64,000 bases of DNA, from NCBI GenBank assembly GCA_907163075.1, contig CAJQTY010000002.1, positions 124,001 to 188,000 of the forward strand, written 5' to 3'. Positions within the stretch are counted from its first letter, which is position 1; each line of letters begins with the position of its first letter. This document shows, piece by piece, positions 15,048-23,397 of this stretch. Source of the DNA: an uncultured Rhodocyclaceae bacterium (GTDB taxonomy: Bacteria; Pseudomonadota; Gammaproteobacteria; Burkholderiales; Rhodocyclaceae). Under the pieces are notes generated by a model that ran no database searches, was not told the origin of the DNA, and saw only the letters and a program-made list of their open reading frames with translations. The position numbers and the translations under genes are program-made.

Positions 15048-15095
15048 CTGGAGGCGCGAGCCGGAGTCGAACCGACCTACACGGATTTGCAATCC
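15048..15095 (-). repeat. Right attachment site within tRNA-Cys
   Basis: The 48 bases match 4896-4943. They form the 3' part of the intact tRNA-Cys, which shows that the element carries a copy of the tRNA 3' end that keeps the gene functional after integration. Confidence 0.93.
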
Positions 15096-15122
15096 GGTGC
15101 ATAACCGCTTTGCTATCGCGCC
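15049..15122 (-). tRNA. tRNA-Cys (anticodon GCA)
   Basis: A 74-nt tRNA with encoded CCA. The acceptor GGCGCGA pairs with TCGCGCC, the anticodon loop TTGCAAA gives GCA, and the T arm reads GGTTCGACTCC. It is intact; its 3' half is supplied by the island's attachment sequence. Confidence 0.95.
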
Positions 15123-15190
15123 GCGCCTACCTCACGATAGGTACTGCCTTAACTGCTGAAGAAAAGCAAACGCTGCTTTCCGCCAAATTC

Positions 15191-15266
15191 TGGAGCGGGA
15201 GAAGAGTCTCGAACTCTCGACCTATACCTTGGCAAGGTATCGCTCTACCAACTGAGCTACTCCCGC
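15191..15266 (-). tRNA. tRNA-Gly (anticodon GCC), right copy
   Basis: A 76-nt tRNA that appears identical to the left copy at 4814-4889. It follows pgsA by about 90 bp, the position of glyW in the conserved uvrC-pgsA-tRNA arrangement. Confidence 0.95.
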
Positions 15267-15356
15267 GTGAAGCGAGTGCGCATTATAAAGGCTTGGAAAG
15301 ACCTGTCAAGGATTTGCCTTATTATTGCCTTGATTTTTCCGGTCTCGCCCAACGAA

Positions 15357-15935
15357 TCAATGCTTCTTGCCCTGATCGGTCAGATACGGCCACGCCATTC
15401 GCATGTAGTAGCCCATCGACCACAATGTCAGCACGGCGGCAACGTAGATGAGCCAGGTGCCGATCCTTTGCACGTCGAAACCGCTGATTGGCGCGTGATA
15501 AAGCAATAGCGGAATGGACGTCATCTGGGCAACTGTCTTGATCTTGCCGATCATCGAGACGGCGACGCTCTTGTGCGCGCCGATCTGGGCCATCCACTCG
15601 CGCAGGGCGGAAATGGTGATCTCGCGGCCGATTATGATCGCGGCAACGATGGCATCGAGCCGCCCCAACTGAACCAGCATGATCAGCGCGGCGGCGACGA
15701 CCAGTTTGTCGGCAACCGGGTCCAGGAAGGCGCCGAATGACGAGGTTTCGTTCCAGCGGCGTGCCAGGTAGCCGTCCAGCCAGTCCGTTGCCCCGGCGAC
15801 GACAAAAACCAGCATGGCGGCAAAATCGCGGCCTATTCCATCGATCCACGAGTCTGGAACATAGTAGATGGCGATCATCAGAGGAATCATGACGATTCGC
15901 AGCCAGGTCAGAAGAATCGGTATGTTGAAGGGCAT
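15357..15935 (-). CDS. pgsA: CDP-diacylglycerol-glycerol-3-phosphate 3-phosphatidyltransferase
   Basis: A 192-residue inner membrane enzyme that makes phosphatidylglycerol phosphate. The CDP-alcohol phosphotransferase signature is complete: DWLDGYLARR followed by GAFLDPVADK (about residues 57-84). Several hydrophobic segments follow. The start ATG shares one base with the uvrC stop (TGATG), so translation is coupled to uvrC. tRNA-Gly and tRNA-Cys follow, as in the widely conserved uvrC-pgsA-tRNA order. Confidence 0.95.
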   Translation of the reverse strand: MPFNIPILLTWLRIVMIPLMIAIYYVPDSWIDGIGRDFAAMLVFVVAGATDWLDGYLARRWNETSSFGAFLDPVADKLVVAAALIMLVQLGRLDAIVAAIIIGREITISALREWMAQIGAHKSVAVSMIGKIKTVAQMTSIPLLLYHAPISGFDVQRIGTWLIYVAAVLTLWSMGYYMRMAWPYLTDQGKKH

Positions 15936-17752
15936 CAATGTAAGGCCGAATAAATTGTTTCTGCCAATTCCCGGCTGATGCCTGGAACGGCTGTCAGTTG
16001 GTCAACCCCTGCATTGGAGATCCCTTGCAAGCCACCAAAATGCGAAATCAGGGCTTTGCGCCGCTTCGGCCCGATACCGCTGATTTCGTCAAGTCGCGAA
16101 GTCCGTCGTGTCTTGCTGCGCTGGGCCCGATGGCCGGAAATCGCAAAGCGGTGCGCTTCGTCGCGAATTTCCTGAATCAGGTGCAGCGCAGGATGTTCCG
16201 CCGGTAATTGTACCGGTTCGCGCCCGTCAGCGAAAATAAGGGTTTCCAGTCCCGGCTTGCGCGCTTCGCCTTTGGCCACGCCAAGCATCGGCAAATGGGC
16301 CAGGCCAAGCTCCTCCATCGCGGAAAACGCAGAGCTGACCTGCCCTTTGCCGCCGTCGATCAGGATCAGGGCGGGGGCGATCCCCTCGCCGGCGACCACT
16401 TTCCCATAGCGGCGCAGTACCGCCTGCCGGATGGCGGCGTAGTCGTCGCCGGGCTGAATGTCTTGAATGTTGAAGCGCCGGTATTCCGACTTGCGCATCC
16501 CGTTTCCCTGGTAAACGACACAGGAAGCCACGGTCGATTCGCCCTGCGTGTGGCTGATGTCGAAACACTCGATCCGCACTTCCGTGCCTTCTTCGACGTC
16601 CAGGGCGAGAAGTTCGCACAATGCGTCGAGACGCAGCGTCTGGCGCGATAGCACGCTGCGACGGGAAAGAATGGCCAGCTTGGCGTTTTGCTCGGCCATT
16701 TCGACCCAGATTCGCTGCATCGTCAGACGCGCTTCGGCGAGCGGGACGGGGCGTCCGGCCAGCACGCTCAGGTTGTCCTGCAGTTCGCTGTCGGCAAGCG
16801 TTCGATTGAGGTAGACGCGCGCCGGGATCGGATGCAGCAGATAGTGCTGGACCAGGAAAGCGGAAAGCACTTCGGTCGGCGAGCTATCGCCGGCATTGCT
16901 CGGAAATTGCGTCTTGTCGCCCAGATGCCGTCCGCCGCGAACCATCGCCAGATTCACGCAGATCATGCCATTATCCTCGACGACGACAACGATATCGACG
17001 TCTTCGCCCTTGCTGCTCTCAACGTATTGCTTGTCCTGCACCTGGCGCAGTGACTGGATCTGGTCGCGGTAGACGGCGGCCTGCTCGAAAGCCAGTTCGG
17101 CGGCGGCCTGCTCCATGGCCGCGCCGAGTCGCCCGATGACTTCCTGTTGCCGCCCCTGCAGAAACATCGACGCCATCTGCACGTCTTGCGCGTAGGCTTC
17201 CGGGGCGATCAGGGCGACACACGGCGCCGAGCAGCGTTTGATCTGGTAAAGCAGGCACGGCCGCGAGCGGTTGTTGAACACCGAGCTCTCGCAGGTGCGC
17301 AGGCGAAACATCTTCTGCAAGAGGTTGATGCTCTCGCGCACCGCCGTTGACGAGGGGAAAGGGCCGAAATAGTCGGCTTTCCGATCGGTATTGCCGCGGA
17401 AAAAGCCGATCCGAGGAGATGAGTCGCGGGTAATGACGATGTAGGGATACGACTTGTCGTCGCGAAAAAGGATGTTGTAACGCGGCGAAAGACTTTTGAT
17501 CAGGTTGTTTTCGAGCAGCAACGCTTCGGCTTCCGAACGCGTAACGGTCGTTTCCACTTTGGCGATCTGAGCCACCATCAGGGCAATGCGCGGGCTCGGA
17601 TGGTTCGCGCGAAAGTACGAGGCCACGCGTTTCTTGAGGTTCTTCGCCTTACCCACATAAAGCACCTGGCCCGCAGCGTCGAGCATGCGGTAGACACCGG
17701 GCAACTCGGTCAGCGTCGCAAGCAGCACTTTGGCGTCAAACGTTTCGTCCAT
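15935..17752 (-). CDS. uvrC: Excinuclease ABC subunit C
   Basis: A 605-residue nucleotide excision repair nuclease that makes both incisions with UvrB bound to damage. Domains in order: GIY-YIG endonuclease (LPGVYRMLDAAGQVLYVGKA, about residues 17-95), UVR UvrB-binding motif (AAAELAFEQAAVYRDQIQSL, about 212-231), the RNase H-like C-terminal nuclease (IECFDISHTQGE, about 396) and a helix-hairpin-helix pair (LDEISGIGPKRRKALISHFG, about 553-572). Length is normal. The partner uvrB lies at 46344-48413. Confidence 0.97.
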   Translation of the reverse strand: MDETFDAKVLLATLTELPGVYRMLDAAGQVLYVGKAKNLKKRVASYFRANHPSPRIALMVAQIAKVETTVTRSEAEALLLENNLIKSLSPRYNILFRDDKSYPYIVITRDSSPRIGFFRGNTDRKADYFGPFPSSTAVRESINLLQKMFRLRTCESSVFNNRSRPCLLYQIKRCSAPCVALIAPEAYAQDVQMASMFLQGRQQEVIGRLGAAMEQAAAELAFEQAAVYRDQIQSLRQVQDKQYVESSKGEDVDIVVVVEDNGMICVNLAMVRGGRHLGDKTQFPSNAGDSSPTEVLSAFLVQHYLLHPIPARVYLNRTLADSELQDNLSVLAGRPVPLAEARLTMQRIWVEMAEQNAKLAILSRRSVLSRQTLRLDALCELLALDVEEGTEVRIECFDISHTQGESTVASCVVYQGNGMRKSEYRRFNIQDIQPGDDYAAIRQAVLRRYGKVVAGEGIAPALILIDGGKGQVSSAFSAMEELGLAHLPMLGVAKGEARKPGLETLIFADGREPVQLPAEHPALHLIQEIRDEAHRFAISGHRAQRSKTRRTSRLDEISGIGPKRRKALISHFGGLQGISNAGVDQLTAVPGISRELAETIYSALH

Positions 17753-17808
17753 GGCGTGGAGCGGTTAGGATGTCGGTTTTGATGTTATCACGCCTGTTCG
17801 CCGCGTCC

Positions 17809-18972
17809 ATGCCCTTCCCCGCCACGAAATCCGAATGGGATATTTTCTGCCATGTCGTCGACAACTTCGGCGACATCGGCGTGTGCTGGCGCCTGGCGCG
17901 CCAGTTGGCCGCTGAACACGGCGTCGGCGTTCGCCTGTGGGTCGATGAACTGGAGAGTTTCCAGCGAATCTGCCCGGCAATCGATCCGCGCCAGTCCATC
18001 CAGCGGGCGCATGGCGTTGAAGTGCGGCACTGGACCGCCGATTTTCCCGACCTTGTTCCCGGCGACGTGGTGATTGAGGCTTTTGCCTGCCATTTGCCCG
18101 AGCGCTTTGTCGCCGGCATGGTCGGGCGCCATCCGCCGCCGGTCTGGATCAACCTTGATTACCTCAGCGCCGAAGCCTGGGTAGCGGGCTGCCACGCCCT
18201 GCCCTCGCCGCATCCGCGCCTGCCGCTGACCAAGTACTTTTTCTTCCCCGGCTTCAACGAGGAAACCGGCGGACTACTGCGCGAAGCCAATCTGCCGGCC
18301 CTCAGACAGGCTTACGACGCCTCGCCAGAGCAGCAAAAGAACTTCTGGCGTGCGCTGGAACTGTCGCCACCGGCTCCCGATGTCTTGCTTGTTTCGCTGT
18401 TTTCCTACGCAAACCCGGCCATCACGGATCTGCTCGATATCTGGGCGCGAGGCCGGATGCGCGTCTGTTGCCTGGCGCCGGTGACGCGCAGCCTGTCCGC
18501 CATCGAAGCCTTCGCCGGGCGCCCGCTAAAGGCGGGTGACAGTGTTCGTCGCGGCACGCTTGAAATCCGCATGCTTCCGTTTGTCACGCAAACCGAATAC
18601 GACCGCCTGTTGTGGTCGTGCGACATCAACCTCGTGCGCGGTGAGGACTCCTTCGTGCGCGCCCAGTGGGCGGCAAAGCCGATGCTGTGGCACATCTATC
18701 CGCAGCAGGACGAGGCGCATCTAATCAAGCTCGGCGCCTTCCTCGACCGGTATTGTGCCCGGTTGCCGGATGCCGCATCGCAAGTGCTGCGCCAGCTACA
18801 CATGGCCTGGAATGGCGCACCAGCCGCCGGGGCGATTACGACAGATCTGTGGGCGCAGTGGATCGACGCGCTTCCCGATCTGCGCAGGCACGCCGTGAAA
18901 TGGGAAGAAATCCGCTCCAAACAGGAAGATTTGTGCAGCAATCTGGTACGTTTCTGCCGTTCCAAGTTATAA
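17809..18972 (+). CDS. earP: EF-P arginine rhamnosyltransferase EarP
   Basis: A 387-residue GT-B type enzyme that uses dTDP-rhamnose to modify Arg32 of elongation factor P. The N-terminal DNFGDIGVCWRLARQL carries the catalytic Asp pair, and INLVRGEDSFVRAQWA (about residues 270-290) is the signature with the nucleotide-binding Glu and Asp. The start at 17809 is preferred because it gives the usual short N-terminus before WDIFCHVVDNFGD; earlier ATGs at 17770 and 17782 would place the gene within 30 bp of the divergent uvrC. It is followed after 38 bp by efp, its substrate gene. Confidence 0.93.
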   Translation: MPFPATKSEWDIFCHVVDNFGDIGVCWRLARQLAAEHGVGVRLWVDELESFQRICPAIDPRQSIQRAHGVEVRHWTADFPDLVPGDVVIEAFACHLPERFVAGMVGRHPPPVWINLDYLSAEAWVAGCHALPSPHPRLPLTKYFFFPGFNEETGGLLREANLPALRQAYDASPEQQKNFWRALELSPPAPDVLLVSLFSYANPAITDLLDIWARGRMRVCCLAPVTRSLSAIEAFAGRPLKAGDSVRRGTLEIRMLPFVTQTEYDRLLWSCDINLVRGEDSFVRAQWAAKPMLWHIYPQQDEAHLIKLGAFLDRYCARLPDAASQVLRQLHMAWNGAPAAGAITTDLWAQWIDALPDLRRHAVKWEEIRSKQEDLCSNLVRFCRSKL

Positions 18973-19010
18973 TGCCCGGCTAATTTTTCCCGTTATCTCC
19001 GGAACGAACT

Positions 19011-19568
19011 ATGAAAACCGCACAAGAACTCCGCGCTGGCAACGTATTCATGGTCGGCAACGACCCGATGGTTGTCCTCAAGGCTGAATACAGCAAATCG
19101 GGCCGCAATGCTTCGGTCGTCAAAATGAAGATGAAAAATCTTCTGACGGACTCCCCAAGCGAAACCGTCTATCGCGCCGACGACAAGTTCGACGTCGTTC
19201 AGCTCGACCGCAAGGAAGTGAACTATTCCTACTTCGCCGACCCGATGTACGTATTCATGGATGCGGAGTACAACCAGTACGAAATCGAAGCCGACTGCAT
19301 GGCCGATGCGCTCAGCTACCTCGAAGAAGGCATGCCCTGCGAAGTCGTGTTTTACGAGGGCAAGGCGATCTCGGTCGCCATGCCGAACAGCCTGGTGCGT
19401 GAGGTGATTTACACCGAACCGGCGGTAAAGGGCGATACCTCGGGCAAGGTCATGAAGCCGGCCCGCCTGGCCACCGGCTTCGAACTCCCGGTTCCTGCCT
19501 TCGTCGAAATCGGTGACAAGATTGAAATCGACACGCGAACCAACGAATACCGGGCGCGCGTGAAATAG
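19011..19568 (+). CDS. efp: Elongation factor P
   Basis: A 185-residue three-domain translation factor that relieves ribosome stalling at proline stretches. Residue 32 at the tip of the first domain is Arg (SKSGRNASV), the position rhamnosylated by EarP, rather than the Lys used with EpmA/EpmB. This matches the earP gene directly upstream. The C-terminal OB domain holds [21 protein letters not shown] ribosome site (CGGAAC-rich, weak) precedes the ATG. Confidence 0.97.
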   Translation: MKTAQELRAGNVFMVGNDPMVVLKAEYSKSGRNASVVKMKMKNLLTDSPSETVYRADDKFDVVQLDRKEVNYSYFADPMYVFMDAEYNQYEIEADCMADALSYLEEGMPCEVVFYEGKAISVAMPNSLVREVIYTEPAVKGDTSGKVMKPARLATGFELPVPAFVEIGDKIEIDTRTNEYRARVK

Positions 19569-19586
19569 GTTCTGCACCGCTTCGGG

Positions 19587-19615
19587 AAAAAGCAGCCTTT
19601 GGCTGCTTTTTTTTT
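19587..19615 (+). terminator. Rho-independent terminator of efp
   Basis: AAAAAGCAGCC and GGCTGCTTTTT form an 11-bp stem with a 3-nt loop, followed by further Ts on the plus strand. It stands between the convergent efp and nagZ and, being rich in A at its other end, may work in both directions. Confidence 0.92.
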
Positions 19616-19626
19616 GTCCGGCCGGA

Positions 19627-20646
19627 TCAGCCGTTGAGAATTTCCGAGAACTTCACCCCGGCAAGATAGTGCGGATCGCCGCCGATGACCGGCGGCACTG
19701 CCTTGGGCAGCAGGCGCGCAACGCGTGCCGAGCGCACCGGCTCGAACGCGGGTCGCCAGCGTTCCAGCAGATCGCCCACCGACTCCGGGGAATTGCATAC
19801 CAGCAGCATGTCGCAGCCGGCAGCCCATGCCGCGCTGACGCGGCCGACGATGTCGCCGGCGATGCCGGCGGCCTGCATCGAGAGATCGTCGCTGAAAACC
19901 ACACCGTCGAACCCAAGTTCCTCGCGCAGCTTACCGATCCAGACCGGAGAAAAACCGGCGGGACGCGAATCCACCTGCGGGTAGACGACGTGTGCCGGCA
20001 TGACCGCATCGAGCTTGAGCTGGCGATAGGGCGCCATATCCACGGCGAGTTCGGCGAGGCTGCGTTGATCGACCGGGATGGCGAAGTGCGAGTCGGCTTC
20101 GGCCCAGCCATGACCGGGGAAATGCTTGCCGCAGGCAGACATGCCTGCGCGCCGCAAGCCTTCGATCAGCGCCCCGGCCAGTTGCACGACGACCGCCGGA
20201 TCGCTATGGAACGAACGGTTGCCGACGACGCCGCTGCGCCCCCAGTCGAGGTCAAGTACCGGCGTAAAGGACAGGTCGACGCCATTTTTACGCAGTTCGG
20301 CGGCCAGTACATAGCCTATGTCGCGTGCGGCGCTCAGCGCTTCGTGCTGATTCTCGTCCCACAACTCGCCGAGGCGGCGCATGGGCGGCAGGCGCGTGAA
20401 TCCGTCGCGGCAACGCTGCACTCTGCCGCCTTCATGATCAATGGCGATTGGTAGCGGCGGCGAGCGAAGCGCGTGGACCTCGGCGGTCAATCGCGCCAGT
20501 TGTTTAGGCGACTGATAGTTGCGGGTGAAGAGGATAAGTCCGCCAACCAACGGGTGTGCGCAGCGCTGGCGGTCGAAGTCGGTAAGTTCCAGCCCGGTGA
20601 TGTCGATCATCAGCGGGCCGTACGGCAGCTTTATCGGCGAAGTCAT
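19627..20646 (-). CDS. nagZ: Beta-N-acetylhexosaminidase
   Basis: A 339-residue cytosolic glycosidase of family GH3 that removes N-acetylglucosamine from anhydro-muropeptides in peptidoglycan recycling. The family signature KHFPGHGWAEADSH (about residues 160-173) includes the catalytic His, and the nucleophile Asp lies in VVFSDDLSMQAAG (about 240). No signal peptide is present, as expected. It is last in a minus-strand run, 3 bp after acpS. Confidence 0.95.
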   Translation of the reverse strand: MTSPIKLPYGPLMIDITGLELTDFDRQRCAHPLVGGLILFTRNYQSPKQLARLTAEVHALRSPPLPIAIDHEGGRVQRCRDGFTRLPPMRRLGELWDENQHEALSAARDIGYVLAAELRKNGVDLSFTPVLDLDWGRSGVVGNRSFHSDPAVVVQLAGALIEGLRRAGMSACGKHFPGHGWAEADSHFAIPVDQRSLAELAVDMAPYRQLKLDAVMPAHVVYPQVDSRPAGFSPVWIGKLREELGFDGVVFSDDLSMQAAGIAGDIVGRVSAAWAAGCDMLLVCNSPESVGDLLERWRPAFEPVRSARVARLLPKAVPPVIGGDPHYLAGVKFSEILNG

Positions 20647-20649
20647 GTC

Positions 20650-21027
20650 TCAGGCGTGCTCCAGAACGACGAAGGCCAGGGCGAAATCCTGTTCGTCGCT
20701 GATTGTAAGATGGGCGACCAGCCCGTGCTCGGCGAGCCGTTGCGCCAGTTCGGGGGCGTAGGCGAAGGCCGGCTTACCGAGTGCGTCGTGCACCACCGCG
20801 ATGTTCGGCAGAGTGGCCGGGCTGGCGACGCCGATGCCGAGCGCCTTGCCGAACGCCTCCTTGGCGGCAAAGCGCTTGGCCAGGAAACGCGCGGGATCCT
20901 TGGCTTTTTCAAAATCGGCGCGCTCGGCCGGCGCCAGCAATTTCGCCAGCGCGCGTTCGCCGTGCCGCGCGTAAAGCTTGCCCACGCGAGCCACAGCGAC
21001 GATGTCGGTACCGATGCCGAAAATCAT
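20650..21027 (-). CDS. acpS: Holo-[acyl-carrier-protein] synthase
   Basis: A 125-residue transferase that attaches 4'-phosphopantetheine from CoA to acyl carrier protein. Signatures are GIGTDIVAVARV (about residues 3-14, Mg-binding Asp) and KRFAAKEAFGKALGIGV (about 50-66, with the catalytic Glu). The start overlaps the pdxJ stop by ATGA. Its substrate is the AcpP encoded at 33498. Confidence 0.95.
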   Translation of the reverse strand: MIFGIGTDIVAVARVGKLYARHGERALAKLLAPAERADFEKAKDPARFLAKRFAAKEAFGKALGIGVASPATLPNIAVVHDALGKPAFAYAPELAQRLAEHGLVAHLTISDEQDFALAFVVLEHA

Positions 21028-21779
21028 TTGCTGAAGTTTTGCGCCTCGCGCATCAGGCGCTTCATTTCGCGCACGGCTTCGCGCAGGCCAACGAAAACGG
21101 CGCGGCTGACAATGGCGTGACCGATGTGCAATTCGCGGATTCCGGGCAATTGGGCCACCGGTTGCACGTTGAAGTAGTTGAGCGCGTGGCCGGCATTGAA
21201 GCGCATGCCGTGGCTGCGAATCGCTTCGCCGGCGATGCGGATTTTTTCGAGCTCGGCCAGGACCGCCGGACTTTCGGCGTCGCGCCCCTTGTGATGGAAT
21301 GCATGCGCGTAGGGGCCGGTATGGATTTCGCAGACGCGCGCGCCGATGCGCGCCGCCGCGTCGATCTGATCGAGTTCGGCGTCGATAAAGACGCTGCTGA
21401 TGATACCCGCGGTGCTCAGCCGGTCGATGGCCTTCTTGAGCTTGGCTTCCTGCGAGACGATGTCCAGGCCGCCCTCGGTGGTAACCTCGTGCCGCCCCTC
21501 AGGGACCAGCATGGCCATCTCCGGCTTGAGGCGGCAGGCGATTTCGACCATCTCGTCGGTGGCCGCCATCTCCAGGTTGAGTTTGATCTGGGTCAGCGTG
21601 CGCAATTTTTCGACATCGGCATCCTGGATGTGCCGACGATCTTCCCGCAGGTGAACGGTGATGCCGTCGGCGCCGCCGAGATGGGCTTCGACGGCGGCCC
21701 AGGCCGGTTCCGGTTCATAGGTTTTTCGCGCCTGACGAATTGTCGCGACGTGGTCGATATTTACACCCAGTTCGATCAT
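21024..21779 (-). CDS. pdxJ: Pyridoxine 5'-phosphate synthase
   Basis: A 251-residue TIM-barrel enzyme that condenses 1-deoxyxylulose 5-phosphate with 3-amino-1-hydroxyacetone phosphate in vitamin B6 synthesis. It begins with the family motif MIELGVNIDHVATIRQARKT; GGADGITVHLREDRRHI (about residues 35-51) and FNAGHALNYFNV (near 200) are also typical. It overlaps recO and acpS by ATGA on each side. Confidence 0.96.
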   Translation of the reverse strand: MIELGVNIDHVATIRQARKTYEPEPAWAAVEAHLGGADGITVHLREDRRHIQDADVEKLRTLTQIKLNLEMAATDEMVEIACRLKPEMAMLVPEGRHEVTTEGGLDIVSQEAKLKKAIDRLSTAGIISSVFIDAELDQIDAAARIGARVCEIHTGPYAHAFHHKGRDAESPAVLAELEKIRIAGEAIRSHGMRFNAGHALNYFNVQPVAQLPGIRELHIGHAIVSRAVFVGLREAVREMKRLMREAQNFSK

Positions 21780-22489
21780 AGCTCCTGTAACTCCATAAAA
21801 ATCCGGCGCGATTGCAAACCCTGGCCGCCGGTATAGTGCGCAATCAGCGCCCGCATCAACTGCTTTGCTTCAAGCAGCGAACGTGGGTCGGAAAAATCGT
21901 CGTGCGCCAGATCGATCAGGGTCTTGCCGCTCACCGACAGGGCTGATTTTCCGGGACGCGGGAGCCGGATCGGCCCCTCTTCGATCTCGTAAGCGTAGTG
22001 TCCGCTGATGTCGATCGGCGCTCCCCTGGCATCGCTCTCAAGCGTCAGCCCGTAGCCCAGTTCCTTCAGGAAGGCCCGCTCGAAGCAGCGCAGGTCGGCT
22101 TCCTTCAACTCTGTGGCGAAGTGGCACAAGGTTTCAGCATATACCGAGAACAGTCGCACATGGGCATCCTCACGCGGTAGCAGATGCAGCAGGAGTTCGT
22201 TGAGGTAGTAGGCGCAAAACAGTGCCTTGCCGGTCAGCAAGGGCTGTCCACCTTGCCACTCGGCCTTCATCAGGGTTTGCACCTCGCCCTTGCCGGCCCA
22301 CGCCAGTTCGAGCGGCTGAAAGGCCAGCAACAATCCACGCAAGGCCGAACGCGGACGCCGCGCGCCGCGCGCCAGCAAGGCGACCCGGCCGAAGTCGCGC
22401 GAGAAGATTTCGACGATCAGGCTGGTTTCCCGGTAGGGGTAGGTGTGCAGCACGAAAGCAGGCTGGCCTTCGACTTTGTGCCGGTACAT
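21776..22489 (-). CDS. recO: DNA repair protein RecO
   Basis: A 237-residue protein that loads RecA with RecR at gaps. The N-terminal OB fold (AFVLHTYPYRETSLIVEIFS, about residues 10-29) is followed by a helical domain and the RSALRGLLLAFQPLEL segment. No zinc-finger Cys cluster is seen, as in many proteobacterial RecO proteins. It sits 23 bp after era, in the rnc-era-recO-pdxJ-acpS order common in proteobacteria. Confidence 0.94.
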   Translation of the reverse strand: MYRHKVEGQPAFVLHTYPYRETSLIVEIFSRDFGRVALLARGARRPRSALRGLLLAFQPLELAWAGKGEVQTLMKAEWQGGQPLLTGKALFCAYYLNELLLHLLPREDAHVRLFSVYAETLCHFATELKEADLRCFERAFLKELGYGLTLESDARGAPIDISGHYAYEIEEGPIRLPRPGKSALSVSGKTLIDLAHDDFSDPRSLLEAKQLMRALIAHYTGGQGLQSRRIFMELQEL

Positions 22490-22512
22490 CGCGTCAGAAT
22501 CCAGTCCGGAAT

Positions 22513-23397
22513 TTACTCGTAACCAAGGCTCTTGAGCAGCCGCTCGTCGTCGTTCCAGCCGGACTTGACCTTGACAAAAACTTCCAGGAAAACCCTGCCA
22601 TCGAACAGCCGTTCCATGTCCTGCCGGGCTTCGGAAGCGATTCGTTTCAGTGTGTCGCCGCCCTTGCCGATGACGATGCCCTTGTGTGCCTGGCGATCAA
22701 CCACGATGGCCGCGCTGATACGGCGCAGCGCCCCGTCGATCTCGAATTTTTCAACCTCGACGGTCGCGGCGTAGGGCAATTCATCGCCGATCAGGCGAAA
22801 TAGCTTTTCGCGGATATATTCGGCGGCGATAAATTTTTCGCTCTTGTCGGTGATCTCGTCCGCGCCAAACAGCAATTCGTCGTTCGGCAGATGTTTGCGG
22901 GTTTCCGCGAGCAAATCCTCGAGTTGACTGCCCTTTGCGGCACTGATCGGAACGATGGCGGCAAAAGCATGCTGCTCGGCCAATTTGGAAAGGACTGGCA
23001 ATAGCCGGACCTTATCCTTGATCTGGTCGATCTTGTTAACGGCCAGGATGACCGGGCGTTCCGTCGGCAGGAGTTTGATGACTGCCTTGTCTCTTTCGTC
23101 GAAATGATCGGCATCGAGAACAAAGATCACCACGTCGACATCCGCCAGCGCCTGCGTTACGCCGCGGTTCATCGCGCGGTTGAGCGCATTGGTGTGTTTG
23201 GTCTGAAAGCCCGGGGTGTCGACGAAGACGTACTGGGCATCTGGCCTGGTCAGAATGCCCATGATCCGATGACGGGTCGTCTGCGCCTTGCGCGAAACAA
23301 TGCTGATCTTTTCGCCGATCAGTCGATTGAGCAGGGTCGACTTGCCGACGTTCGGACGGCCAACGATTGCGATCGTGCCGGATTTAAGTTTGTTCAC
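22513..23397 (-). CDS. era: GTPase Era
   Basis: A 294-residue GTPase that binds the 3' end of 16S rRNA during 30S assembly. GTPase motifs: GRPNVGKSTLLNRLIG (G1, about residues 13-28), VDTPGFQ (G3, about 59) and NKIDQIK (G4, about 119). The C-terminal KH domain contains HKGIVIGKGGDTLKRIASEA (about 240-259). The start overlaps the rnc stop by ATGA. Confidence 0.97.
   Translation of the reverse strand: MNKLKSGTIAIVGRPNVGKSTLLNRLIGEKISIVSRKAQTTRHRIMGILTRPDAQYVFVDTPGFQTKHTNALNRAMNRGVTQALADVDVVIFVLDADHFDERDKAVIKLLPTERPVILAVNKIDQIKDKVRLLPVLSKLAEQHAFAAIVPISAAKGSQLEDLLAETRKHLPNDELLFGADEITDKSEKFIAAEYIREKLFRLIGDELPYAATVEVEKFEIDGALRRISAAIVVDRQAHKGIVIGKGGDTLKRIASEARQDMERLFDGRVFLEVFVKVKSGWNDDERLLKSLGYE

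Larger units (their letters stand above)
4896..15095. mobile_element. tRNA-Cys-integrated element, candidate capsid-carrying phage satellite
   Basis: Bounded by a 48-bp direct repeat made of the 3' half of tRNA-Cys, with the integrase gene directly inside the right end. The element's own genes all lie on the minus strand: integrase, small genes, frameshifted RadC-like gene, a five-gene coupled chain ending in a helicase, an iteron cluster, a small-terminase-like gene and a protease-capsid fusion. There is no room for portal, large terminase, tail or lysis genes. This resembles phage-inducible islands or P4-like satellites in logic (integration, replication, packaging specificity) but carries a capsid gene. 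An IS5-family insertion in the helicase and the RadC frameshift suggest it is no longer active. Satellite status is inference from gene content; a decayed prophage is the main alternative. Confidence 0.75.
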
